Part shown: positions 1 to 8,382 of the stretch, piece after piece | Layout of the letters: every line of letters begins with the position of its first letter | How positions within the stretch are numbered: position 1 is the stretch's first letter | Origin: Flavobacteriia bacterium | Lineage (GTDB): Bacteria > Bacteroidota > Bacteroidia > Flavobacteriales_D > Crocinitomicaceae | Length of the DNA: 64,000 nucleotides | Assembly: GCA_016183815.1 (NCBI GenBank) | Contig: JACPDW010000007.1 | Span: forward strand, 186,001-250,000 | Direction of reading: 5' to 3' | The notes under the pieces: generated by a model | The model's input: the letters and a program-made list of their open reading frames with translations, nothing else | Database searches by the model: none | Told to the model about the DNA's origin: nothing | Program-made: the position numbers and the translations under genes

Positions 1-184
1 TTGTTACAATTGCTATGGATGAACTTGTAAAGATAATCCACTTGCTATTAGAAAGAATCCAGTTTTTAAACCAAAAAGTTTTTGTAATAGACGCAGAAAT
101 TGATTGAAACAAAAGAGGATCAACAGGAACTTCCTGTTTTTTCATTTGTTCAATTAAATCGTCTAAAAAATCCTTTTCTTTCAT
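1..184 (-). CDS. Membrane-anchored anti-sigma-like protein (partial)
   Basis: Open frame on the minus strand from ATG at 184 to the left edge (about 61 residues seen). It begins MKEKDFLDDLIEQMKKQEVP, with an acidic amphipathic N-terminus followed around residues 48-61 by a hydrophobic stretch (WIIFTSSSIAIVT) that looks like a membrane segment. It starts 14 nt after the ECF sigma stop, in the usual sigma-then-anti-sigma order. The cytoplasmic part would hold the sigma factor until a signal arrives; that role is inferred from position and topology only. No zinc-binding ASD motif is visible in the part present. Confidence 0.6.
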   Translation of the reverse strand, partial: MKEKDFLDDLIEQMKKQEVPVDPLLFQSISASITKTFWFKNWILSNSKWIIFTSSSIAIVT

Positions 185-198
185 TTTATATTAATTAA

Positions 199-765
199 TC
201 AAATCTTTAACGATTCCCATAATTCTATTTTCTTTTTTAAATAAGCTCTAGCCCTAAAAAATTGCGATTTTGATGTTTCTTCACTTATTGAAAGTTTTTC
301 AGCTATTTCTTTATGAGAATACCCTTCGATTGCAAATAAATTAAAAATCAATTGGTATCCTTTTGGCATGGAATGAATCATTTTCAACAAAACATCAGCG
401 TTAATTTTTTCAATTACTGTTTCTTCTTTTGAAAAAACATGAAAAGAATCATTTAGTTCCAAATTAAACAAATCGCTTTTGTTTTTTCTTAAAAAATCCA
501 AGGCAGTATTCACAACAATTTTTCTTATCCATGCTTCAAAAACGCTATCAATATTAAAATCTTTCAAATGAGAAAAAATTTTAATGAACGAGTCTTGTAA
601 TACATCTTCCGCATTGTCTTTGTCCTTACAATATCTAAGACAAACGAACATCATTTTAGGGGCAAACTTGTCAAACAACTTTTTTTGAGCTAAGGAATTT
701 CCTTTGATACTTTCTTCTATCAAAGTTTTATCGTCCATATTTGCTCTATTGTTAATAAGACTCAT
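199..765 (-). CDS. ECF-type RNA polymerase sigma factor
   Basis: 188 residues, the usual ECF length. Region 2 covers roughly residues 25-95, with the DNA-melting/core-binding signature NAEDVLQDSFIKIF. Region 4 covers roughly 130-182, with a helix-turn-helix (YSHKEIAEKLSISEETSKSQ) followed by FRARAYLKKK, typical of sigma-70 region 4. It would direct core RNA polymerase to a small regulon. A second Met at codon 10 (738) could be the true start, because the first nine residues precede the conserved domain. The downstream gene on the same strand is a membrane protein, probably its anti-sigma factor. Confidence 0.92.
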   Translation of the reverse strand: MSLINNRANMDDKTLIEESIKGNSLAQKKLFDKFAPKMMFVCLRYCKDKDNAEDVLQDSFIKIFSHLKDFNIDSVFEAWIRKIVVNTALDFLRKNKSDLFNLELNDSFHVFSKEETVIEKINADVLLKMIHSMPKGYQLIFNLFAIEGYSHKEIAEKLSISEETSKSQFFRARAYLKKKIELWESLKI

Positions 766-822
766 TTTTTGTTAAAAAAGTTGCATTTAAAAATAAAAAA
801 TTAATTTAGCTAAAAATTTTTG

Positions 823-2052
823 ATGCGAATTTTATTTTTTTTTCTATGTTTTTTTCTGTTTATAAGTTCTAACTCTTCTGCTCAAAAATTGCCCAAAGTT
901 AAAAAAGGAAAATGGAATGCACACTTACAACTTACAGAAAGTGTACTTTTACCAGTTCGATTAGAAATAAATCAGAATAAATCCGAGGTTCAATTTTTTA
1001 TACATAATGCAAACGAAAAAATCATTTTAAACCAAAACACTTCTTTGGAAAACAATGATAGTCTTCAATTTGAATTTCCAAATTTTTCATCCTATTTAAA
1101 AGTCAAAATCAATTCTTCTAAAAATCTTTCTGGTTATTGGTATAATTTAAATAAAAACAATAATTATCGAATTCCCTTTTATGCAAGTTATAGCTCTGTT
1201 GATACAATTTGTAATTACAAAGATACATTAGCAATTAGTGGAAAATGGAAAACGCTTTTTAGTCCGAATACTAAAAATGAAGAAAAGGCTGTTGGGCTCT
1301 TTTCAAACGAAAAAAACAATAAAATAATAGGTACATTTTTAACTGAAACGGGTGATTATCGTTTTTTAGAAGGTAAAAATTGTCAATCTTCTTTTTATTT
1401 AAGTTGTTTTGATGGTTCACACGCTTTTCTTTTTACTGGACAAGTTAAAAACGATGAAATCAGTGGTGTTTTTTATTCTGGAATTCATTATCAATGTAAT
1501 TGGAAAGCAAGTAAAAATATGTCTTTTGAACTGAGAAATCCAGATTCAATCACCTATATAAAAAAAAGCTTACCTTTTCAATTTGAACTAAAAGATTTAA
1601 TGGGTCAACCATTTAGTTTTCCAAATGAAAATACACAAAACAAAGTAAACATTATACAAATTATGGGAACCTGGTGTCCGAATTGTGTAGATGAGAGTAA
1701 ATTTTTTAAAGAATTACAGGAAAAATATAAAAATAAAGGATTACAAATCATCTCTGTGGCTTATGAAACACCAGAAAATTTTGAAAAACAAGTGTCTATG
1801 GTACAAAAAATGAAAGAAAAATTAAAATTAGATTTTATTTTTTTAATCGGTGGGCAGGCAAATAAAAATGTTGCTTCTGAGCAATTTTCCATGTTAAATA
1901 CTATATGTTCATTTCCAACAAGTATAATTGTTAACAAAAAAGGGGAGGTTGTAAAAATTCACACAGGTTTTAATGGTCCAGGTACAGGAGATATTTATCT
2001 AAATTTTAAAAAGGAATTTGAGGATTTTATTATAAAACAATTAAATTTGTGA
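823..2052 (+). CDS. Secreted TlpA-like thiol-disulfide redoxin
   Basis: 409 residues from ATG 823 (a TTG lies directly upstream at 820). A hydrophobic signal peptide ends near SNSSAQ. The first ~240 residues are a beta-rich domain with no family I recognise. The C-terminal ~150 residues are a thioredoxin fold with the redox motif WCPNC and a later cis-Pro segment (SFPTSI), as in TlpA/ResA proteins, which reduce disulfides or handle cytochrome maturation in the periplasm. The next gene follows after 12 nt. The reductase role is inferred from the motif and the substrate is unknown. Confidence 0.85.
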   Translation: MRILFFFLCFFLFISSNSSAQKLPKVKKGKWNAHLQLTESVLLPVRLEINQNKSEVQFFIHNANEKIILNQNTSLENNDSLQFEFPNFSSYLKVKINSSKNLSGYWYNLNKNNNYRIPFYASYSSVDTICNYKDTLAISGKWKTLFSPNTKNEEKAVGLFSNEKNNKIIGTFLTETGDYRFLEGKNCQSSFYLSCFDGSHAFLFTGQVKNDEISGVFYSGIHYQCNWKASKNMSFELRNPDSITYIKKSLPFQFELKDLMGQPFSFPNENTQNKVNIIQIMGTWCPNCVDESKFFKELQEKYKNKGLQIISVAYETPENFEKQVSMVQKMKEKLKLDFIFLIGGQANKNVASEQFSMLNTICSFPTSIIVNKKGEVVKIHTGFNGPGTGDIYLNFKKEFEDFIIKQLNL

Positions 2053-2064
2053 TAAATTTGAAAC

Positions 2065-2715
2065 ATGAAAACAAAAATCTTTCTTTTATTTTTTTTTATG
2101 TCCTTGTTTGTTTTTTCACAAGAAAGAGCATATAAATTAGGTGATGAAGTAGAATATTTTGATGGAATCAATTGGGTTGAATCAAAGGTATTACAAGTTT
2201 CACCTGGAAAATGTTTGGTTTATCTAAACAACAATATGTCTCAGACAAAATGGTTTGACAATTCAGATATACAATTACTTTTCCCTGATAAACCTTTTGA
2301 GATGGAAAAAGTTGAAACACAAAAAGTTATTCTAACTGCAAAATACAAAGTCGGTGATCTAGTTTTTTTTAATTCTAATGGTAAAATAATAAGCAGTGAA
2401 ATCATCAATATTAATAGTAATAATTTCACATATTTAGTTTATATAGATGAGAACAAAAGTGTTGTAAAATGGTTGGAAGAAAAAGAACTTTCACAACAAG
2501 GAACAACGAAAACAGAAACTGTAATAACAAAAGAAGTAAGTACTTCTAATCAAATTATTATCTATACCATTGGCAATAAAATACTAATCAAAGTTGGAAA
2601 TGATTGGATTGAATCAGAAATTATTGATATTAGAGACGGTAAATTTCAAGTGTTTTCAGACAAAGAAAAAACGTTGACCAAATGGGTTGAACCGTCGGAA
2701 ATAAAAAGACTTTAA
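2065..2715 (+). CDS. Secreted protein with three tandem Tudor/Agenet-like repeats
   Basis: 216 residues with a clear signal peptide (MKTKIFLLFFFMSLFVFSQ). The rest is three copies of a ~50-residue unit at about residues 22-72, 94-145 and 164-216. Each begins with Y-x-(L/V/I)-G-(D/N)-x-(V/I), continues with a (W/x)-(V/I)-x-S-x-(V/I) strand, and ends in (T/V)KW(F/L/V)(D/E)xx(D/E)(I/L). This spacing resembles the small beta-barrels of the Tudor/Agenet group. I do not recognise a named family and no catalytic residues stand out, so a binding role is the most that can be suggested. A Bacteroidota-type promoter may lie at 2017-2049 (TTTG, 21 nt, TAAATTTG). Confidence 0.75.
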   Translation: MKTKIFLLFFFMSLFVFSQERAYKLGDEVEYFDGINWVESKVLQVSPGKCLVYLNNNMSQTKWFDNSDIQLLFPDKPFEMEKVETQKVILTAKYKVGDLVFFNSNGKIISSEIININSNNFTYLVYIDENKSVVKWLEEKELSQQGTTKTETVITKEVSTSNQIIIYTIGNKILIKVGNDWIESEIIDIRDGKFQVFSDKEKTLTKWVEPSEIKRL

Positions 2716-2718
2716 TTT

Positions 2719-3153
2719 TTAACAAGGAATTTTATCTATTCTAATTTGGTGTCTTCCTCCTTCAAAATTTGTATTCAAAAAAACTTCTATTATTGAATCC
2801 GTTTCATTTTCAGATAAAAAACGTGCAGGTAAAGCCAAAACATTTGCGTTGTTATGTAATCGAGCTAATCTTGCTATTTCTGAGTTCCAACATAAGGCCG
2901 AACGAATTCCTTGGTGTTTGTTTACCGTCATATTTATTCCATTTCCAGAACCACAGAAAACAAAACCAAAAGAATCTTCATTTTTTTCTACTTCAAGAGC
3001 AAGCAGGTGAGCATAATCTGGATAGTCAACACTATCGTTTGAATCACAACCTTTATCTTCTACTAAAAACCCTTTTTTTATTAATGAAGTTTCGACATGT
3101 TTTTTTAAATCAAAACCTGCATGATCAGAAGCTAAAAATATTTTTTTCACCAT
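2719..3153 (-). CDS. rpiB: Ribose-5-phosphate isomerase B
   Basis: 144 residues, the normal RpiB/LacAB length. It interconverts ribose-5-phosphate and ribulose-5-phosphate in the non-oxidative pentose phosphate pathway, in the cytoplasm. Visible family residues are the N-terminal SDHAG (Asp10, His11), the phosphate/active-site loop FCGSGNGINM with Cys67 (the base in type B enzymes), and His100 in LHNNANVL. It converges on the repeat-protein gene with 3 nt between the stops. A possible -7 box (TAAATTTG on the minus strand) lies just upstream of the start. Confidence 0.95.
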   Translation of the reverse strand: MVKKIFLASDHAGFDLKKHVETSLIKKGFLVEDKGCDSNDSVDYPDYAHLLALEVEKNEDSFGFVFCGSGNGINMTVNKHQGIRSALCWNSEIARLARLHNNANVLALPARFLSENETDSIIEVFLNTNFEGGRHQIRIDKIPC

Positions 3154-3624
3154 TTTTTTTCAACAAATTTATAAATCTTTCCACAAAACAAAATAATTTA
3201 ATTTTTAAGTGCTTGAAAATCAAAACGCAAAAAATAGAGTTTTCGACACTAATATGAACAATTTATTAAATTACGGTTAATAAAAAAGAAAAAGTTTCAC
3301 TTTGAAATGTCATTTAAATATTCATATATACAAAAAATTATATAAATAACGAAAAGTTTGAGCTAATTTTAATTTTTTTATACAAAGGTAATTGACAATA
3401 TATATTTTAAGATATAACAAAATTAATTTAATATAAATTTTTCATATATAATAAGTTATGTTCATTAGAACTCTTTTAAAAAGAAGAAAAATTTACTTTA
3501 TTAACATATTAACAAGCATAATAATAGTATTAAAATTTTTCAATTTATTTTTTTCTTAATTATTATATTTATATTTAATGTGAAAAATTTTAATAAAAAA
3601 AGAAATAACTAATTTTATTCTTAA
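3154..3624. other. Intergenic region (471 bp), very AT-rich
   Basis: Divergent spacer between rpiB and the large sensor kinase. It is extremely AT-rich with long A and T runs. I see no convincing ORF, hairpin terminator, riboswitch-like structure or RNA gene. It presumably holds the promoters of both flanking genes. The rpiB side has a TAAATTTG box read on the minus strand. I cannot place a promoter with confidence on the kinase side. Confidence 0.5.
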
Positions 3625-6600
3625 ATGAAAGGTAAAAAGAATAGAGACCAATTTAGTTCATATTATGAACAAGAAAACGATAATATTAGATTATCTAATT
3701 TATTATTGATTTTTTCTTTTTTCTTTTGTCCATTGTTTGCTTATTTTTTTTATTTTATACATTCTCCGACAGTTTATGTATATAGTTTGTTATCAGGTAG
3801 TTTTGTTTTACCTTTTTTTATTTTTATCAATCGTTTTATCACATTTTTTAAAGGTAAATTGCCTTGGATGTATTTTCTTTTTTTTATAGCAATTACACAA
3901 GCTGTAATTTTTGATTTGTATAAACAAAAGTTTGAAGAACAAGCAATTATATATTTTGTTTGCTTATTTTGTTTATTTAATTTTGCATTACAAAGATTAA
4001 ATTTTTCTCTTGTTTATTTTATAAGTTCTTTTTTGTCTCTGATTTATTTTTTATTAAAAATTGATGAGGAAAATTTTTTTTCTTATCATTTGTATTTGGT
4101 AGTTTTAATTGCTAGTTCTGGAATATTTTTTATGATAATCTATCGAAGTAGAAATTCTATGATTAATACCATAGAAGACAATAATTCTTATTTAAAAAAA
4201 TTAGTAAATCATCTTGGAAATGGAGTTTTATTATTGCAAAATAGATCTGGAATTTTTCAAGTAGTTGATTTCAATAAAATGAGCACTAAATTTTTTAAAA
4301 CAGACGATATTTTTGAGTTGTCCAATATCGTTGAAAAATTTGTAACAGAAAAAGAGTTGTACGCTCTTGATGTGCTAAATGAAGATGAATTTTACAAAAA
4401 GGAATTTACTTATGATGACAATACAATTTTTGAATTAAAAATGAACAAAATACAGCTTAAAAAAGGTATATATTATATTCTTTTGTTTGAAGATATCAGT
4501 CAAATTATTGAAGAAAAAAGAGATTTAGAAATAAACCAAAAGAAATATAAAAATTTATATGTTAGAAATCAAACTGGATTGTTTACTATTAATGAAAGTG
4601 CTGAAATTTTAGATTGTAATCCCACTTTTTTAAACATTTTTAAAATCAACGACTTCAAAGAAATAAAATTATTTACTGAAAAGGAATGGAAAAATTTAAA
4701 GGAACAACTAGTTTTAAATGGTTTTATTTCAAATTTTCAATACTCATATAAAAAAAGTATAGAAGAAAATTTTTATTTAGTCATCAATTTGTATTATGAT
4801 AAAGAAAGTGATTTGATTGAAGGAAATTTGGTTAATGTAACTGAATTAACTTTAAGCACTTATGAATTAGAAGAGAAAGAAAAGAAATATCGTTTGATTT
4901 ATGAAGAAAGTAAAGATGCAATTTTAATTTTAGAAGACGAAATAATTATAGATATAAATCAAAAAGGCCTTGAATTGTATGATTCAGAAAGAGAAAACGT
5001 ATTAGGAAAAAACATTTGGGACTTCACTTATCATCAAACCCCAGAACTTAAAGAAAGTTTATTCTTAAAATTTGAAGAATTAAGAAATCTAAAAGTAGTA
5101 AAATTTTCATGGAATTTTGCCAATAAAAATAATTTTGTTGAAACAAGTGTTACAATCGCACCAATACATATAGGTGAAAAGTTGTTGTTCCAATGTGTAA
5201 TTCATGATGAAACAGAGAGAAATAAATATTTGAATCAATTAGAAGAAAGTAAAAAATCATTTGAATCTATTATTGAAAATACTCCAGAAGGATTTTTAAT
5301 AGTAAGAAACAAAAAAGTGGTTTTTGCGAACAAAGAATTTTTTTCAATTTTTCAAATTGAGAAAAATCAAACAATTGAACTAGGTAAAGAGTTGTTTGGT
5401 GTAAATTATGAAAAAATTAATTTACTACTCAGACAAGCAGTTGAAGAAAAAAATAAAGTTCAAAAACAATTACAGTTTTTAATTAACAAAAAAGTTGTTG
5501 AAATAGACTTAACCATTGCTTCAATTATATTTGAAAAAGAAGACGACATTTTAATGATTTTCAAAGACATTTCGTATCAAAACAAATTATCAAAAGAACA
5601 ATTAAGAGCAGAATTAGCCGAAGAAACCAATAAAAGACTATCTAAAGAAATAGAAGAAAGAAAACTAGTGGAAAGAAAATTAGAAACAGAATTTTTGCGA
5701 ACCAAAGCAATTTTTGATAGTTCGGAAAACACTTTTTTAATGACACTAACACCTGATTTGGTCATTTCAAGTTTTAATGTGCACAGTAAACATTTTTTCG
5801 ATTTTCATACTCAAAAGGATTTGCAAGCCAATACAAATTTTGAAAAATATTTTGAAGAAATCATTTCAGCGGTTAAACTTCGATATTTCAGATTTATTTT
5901 AAGTTCAATTAAAAAGGGAAAATCTTATCAACTTCAACTCAAGTTCATCAATAAAAATCTACAAAGAAAATGGCTTGAAGTCTATCTAAATCCAATTATA
6001 GATTTAAATGGTGTTGTGTCTGAAATTTCTTTTGTTGCTCATGACATTACAGAAAAGAAAAACAATGAGAGGGAAGTATTACAATCATTAAAAGAGAAAG
6101 AAGTTTTATTAAAAGAAGTTCACCATAGAGTAAAAAACAATTTACAAATAATTTCAAGTATATTAAATTTACAAAGTACTTATGTTACTGATGAAAAGAC
6201 GTTAGAGATTATTGAAGAAAGTAGGCATAGGATTCGGACAATGGCAATTATTCATGAAAATTTATATCAGAACACTAATTTTTCTTCTATTAATTTCAAA
6301 AATTATTCAAGAGAGTTATTAAGAAATTTAATTTCTACCTATCATTTTAATCAAAAAATACCTGTTAAAGTTGTAGAAGAAGTGGATTTAGTTGAATTAA
6401 GTTTAGACCAAGCAATACCTTGTGGTTTAATTATTAATGAATTAATTACAAATTCCTTGAAATATGCTTTTAAAGAAAATAAAGGTGAAGGAGGAGAAAT
6501 TTATTTAGAATTAAAAGAAATAGAGGGTCAAATTCAATTAAATATTGGTGATAACGGAATAGGATTACCAAAAAGTTTTACAATAGAAAATGCAGAAACA

Positions 6601-6711
6601 CTTGGTTTACAGTTGGTTATTACTTTAGTTGAACAATTAGATGGAAATATTCGTTTAGAAAAAACGAATGGTATTAAATATTTTATTACTTTTGAAAAAC
6701 AAAAACTTTGA
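3625..6711 (+). CDS. Membrane multi-PAS sensor histidine kinase (HisKA_2 type)
   Basis: 1028 residues. About six hydrophobic helices lie between residues 25 and 180 (for example LYLVVLIASSGIFFMIIYRS). They are followed by about five PAS-like units up to residue ~815, recognisable by the repeated EEKEKKYRLIYEESKDA- and FLIVRNKKVVFANKEFF-like segments. The dimerisation/phosphoacceptor box LLKEVHHRVKNNLQIISS (His833) is the HisKA_2 class, followed by a GHKL ATPase with N, G1 (DNGIGLP) and G2-type boxes. The LytTR regulator starts 4 nt after the stop, so this is a kinase-regulator pair. The N-terminal membrane region has no ligand-binding domain I can name. Confidence 0.92.
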   Translation: MKGKKNRDQFSSYYEQENDNIRLSNLLLIFSFFFCPLFAYFFYFIHSPTVYVYSLLSGSFVLPFFIFINRFITFFKGKLPWMYFLFFIAITQAVIFDLYKQKFEEQAIIYFVCLFCLFNFALQRLNFSLVYFISSFLSLIYFLLKIDEENFFSYHLYLVVLIASSGIFFMIIYRSRNSMINTIEDNNSYLKKLVNHLGNGVLLLQNRSGIFQVVDFNKMSTKFFKTDDIFELSNIVEKFVTEKELYALDVLNEDEFYKKEFTYDDNTIFELKMNKIQLKKGIYYILLFEDISQIIEEKRDLEINQKKYKNLYVRNQTGLFTINESAEILDCNPTFLNIFKINDFKEIKLFTEKEWKNLKEQLVLNGFISNFQYSYKKSIEENFYLVINLYYDKESDLIEGNLVNVTELTLSTYELEEKEKKYRLIYEESKDAILILEDEIIIDINQKGLELYDSERENVLGKNIWDFTYHQTPELKESLFLKFEELRNLKVVKFSWNFANKNNFVETSVTIAPIHIGEKLLFQCVIHDETERNKYLNQLEESKKSFESIIENTPEGFLIVRNKKVVFANKEFFSIFQIEKNQTIELGKELFGVNYEKINLLLRQAVEEKNKVQKQLQFLINKKVVEIDLTIASIIFEKEDDILMIFKDISYQNKLSKEQLRAELAEETNKRLSKEIEERKLVERKLETEFLRTKAIFDSSENTFLMTLTPDLVISSFNVHSKHFFDFHTQKDLQANTNFEKYFEEIISAVKLRYFRFILSSIKKGKSYQLQLKFINKNLQRKWLEVYLNPIIDLNGVVSEISFVAHDITEKKNNEREVLQSLKEKEVLLKEVHHRVKNNLQIISSILNLQSTYVTDEKTLEIIEESRHRIRTMAIIHENLYQNTNFSSINFKNYSRELLRNLISTYHFNQKIPVKVVEEVDLVELSLDQAIPCGLIINELITNSLKYAFKENKGEGGEIYLELKEIEGQIQLNIGDNGIGLPKSFTIENAETLGLQLVITLVEQLDGNIRLEKTNGIKYFITFEKQKL

Positions 6712-6715
6712 CTTT

Positions 6716-7471
6716 ATGAATCCAGTTAATGTATTAGTCGTTGAAGATGAATCTATAGTATCTAAGGACATACAACATAGTTTAAAAAAGTTAGGATATA
6801 ATGTTGTAGGAGCAGCAGCAACGGGAGAAAAAGCACTTGAACTAGTAAGATCAGAGGGTCCAGATATCGTTTTGATGGACATTATGCTAAAAGGTAGCAT
6901 GAATGGTATTGAGGTATCAGAAGTTATCAAAAAAGAATTCAATTTACCTGTTATATTTTTAACTGCTTATGCCGATGAATCTACTTTGAGTAAGGCAAAA
7001 GTTACCGAACCGTATGGATATATAATTAAACCGTTTAAAGAAATTGATTTACATACTTCAATTGAAATGGCTTTATATAAACATAAAAAGGTCTTAGAAT
7101 TAGAAAGAGAGAGGGATTTTTTGTATTCTTTAGTTGATGGAAAAGAGAATTTAGATGGTTTTGTTTTTGTAAAGTCCAATCATAAGTTGGTAAAAATTAA
7201 TACAAAAGACATCTTTTTCATAGAAGCGTTAAAAGATTATGTAGTTATCAATACAATAGATACAAGATATACAATACATTCAACGATGAAAGAGATTGAA
7301 CAAAAAATGGGTAGTGTTGAGTTTATTCGTGTTCATCGTTCATTTATTGTTAGAATAGATAAAATTGCTGCAATAGATTTTCCAAATCTTATTTTAGAAA
7401 ACGACAGAAAAATTATTCCGATAGGTGGATCATATAGAGACGATTTAAACAATCGTTTGAGAATGGTTTAA
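6716..7471 (+). CDS. LytTR-family response regulator
   Basis: 251 residues from ATG 6716, chosen over an in-frame start at 6668 because it lies 4 nt after the kinase stop and begins directly with the receiver domain (NVLVVEDES). The receiver has the acidic pair (Glu10, Asp11), phosphoacceptor Asp55 in LMDIML, Thr in LTAYA and Lys in IIKPF. Residues ~145-250 are a LytTR DNA-binding domain (KDIFFIEALKDYVVI, FIRVHRSFIVRIDKI). It would bind direct repeats upstream of target genes when phosphorylated by the kinase ahead of it. Confidence 0.95.
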   Translation: MNPVNVLVVEDESIVSKDIQHSLKKLGYNVVGAAATGEKALELVRSEGPDIVLMDIMLKGSMNGIEVSEVIKKEFNLPVIFLTAYADESTLSKAKVTEPYGYIIKPFKEIDLHTSIEMALYKHKKVLELERERDFLYSLVDGKENLDGFVFVKSNHKLVKINTKDIFFIEALKDYVVINTIDTRYTIHSTMKEIEQKMGSVEFIRVHRSFIVRIDKIAAIDFPNLILENDRKIIPIGGSYRDDLNNRLRMV

Positions 7472-7486
7472 TATTACATCAATAAT

Positions 7487-8218
7487 TTATTCAATCATAA
7501 TCGCAACTTGGTAGTAATTATTAACTGAACCAATTAGTTTATATTTTACGTAAAAGGATTCAGTATAGATTTTAAAAGCAAAATATTCATGATTTGGAAC
7601 ATTAAACTCATCAAAAATTAAAATATCACCTTTTTTGATATAAAAAGCTAATGTAGTTAAAGTAAAAATTGTTGAAGAAAATAAATCTGCATCCAAATGA
7701 ATTATTTTTCTTCTTTCTTTATCAATTGTTTTATTTTCTATAAACACTGGTAAAGTGTCTTGAAATAATCCTTTATACAATTTAGATCTATCGTCGTTAA
7801 TGTCAGGTAATTTTGCTAACATTTCTCCTTTTTCATAAGTTCCCCATTGTTCAGGTAAACCCTCAAAAGTATCAAAACCATAAAATTTATGATTAATATT
7901 TTTACATCTATTTAACCACCATTTAAAAGAATTTCCTTCAAAAACACCAAATTCTAAATAATCAAAAGGATTTTCGTCTAATTTATATTTATTAATAATA
8001 TATTCGTGTAAAACATACTTTTTTGCATAATCACGTTTTGAGGTATAAAAATCGTTTAAAATGTCTTTTTTTTCTTGATTATGAATCCATTTTGATAATT
8101 GTACAGTATTATAAATGAACAAAAAATGTTTTGTTAGCCAATTTAAATAAAGATGAGGTCTAACCATTATTATCAAACCCTTAACAAAAACACTAATTTT
8201 AATAAGTAATCTTTTCAT
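7487..8218 (-). CDS. TylF/MycF-like SAM-dependent methyltransferase
   Basis: 243 residues. It has a Rossmann SAM-binding start (YLEFGVFEGNSF), a second motif FYGFDTFEGLPE, and the TylF-type metal/substrate segment HLDADLFSST with the later LIFDEF. Family members O-methylate sugars or phenolic compounds. The first ~25 residues are hydrophobic and basic. It converges with the response regulator and is not in an obvious operon, so the substrate cannot be read from context. It could act on a cell-surface glycan. Confidence 0.8.
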   Translation of the reverse strand: MKRLLIKISVFVKGLIIMVRPHLYLNWLTKHFLFIYNTVQLSKWIHNQEKKDILNDFYTSKRDYAKKYVLHEYIINKYKLDENPFDYLEFGVFEGNSFKWWLNRCKNINHKFYGFDTFEGLPEQWGTYEKGEMLAKLPDINDDRSKLYKGLFQDTLPVFIENKTIDKERRKIIHLDADLFSSTIFTLTTLAFYIKKGDILIFDEFNVPNHEYFAFKIYTESFYVKYKLIGSVNNYYQVAIMIE

Positions 8219-8382
8219 ACAAAAAATAAATTTGTCTAAATTAAAAATTATTGTTTAATTTAGTCTTTTATATTAATCATTTTTCATTGAAAAGTTGTAT
8301 ATGCTAGTTAATAATAGAGTAATGAACATTTATTTATTGTTGAATGAAAAGGTTTAATTATTATTGTTTAAAATTTATTTTC

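Noticed and set aside
2769-3257. 162-codon plus-strand open frame opposite rpiB
   Set aside because: Antisense to a well-supported rpiB with RpiB motifs; composition is that of a shadow frame.
3154-3624. Riboswitch or small RNA in the long spacer before the sensor kinase
   Set aside because: No stable hairpins or conserved boxes visible; only AT-rich runs.
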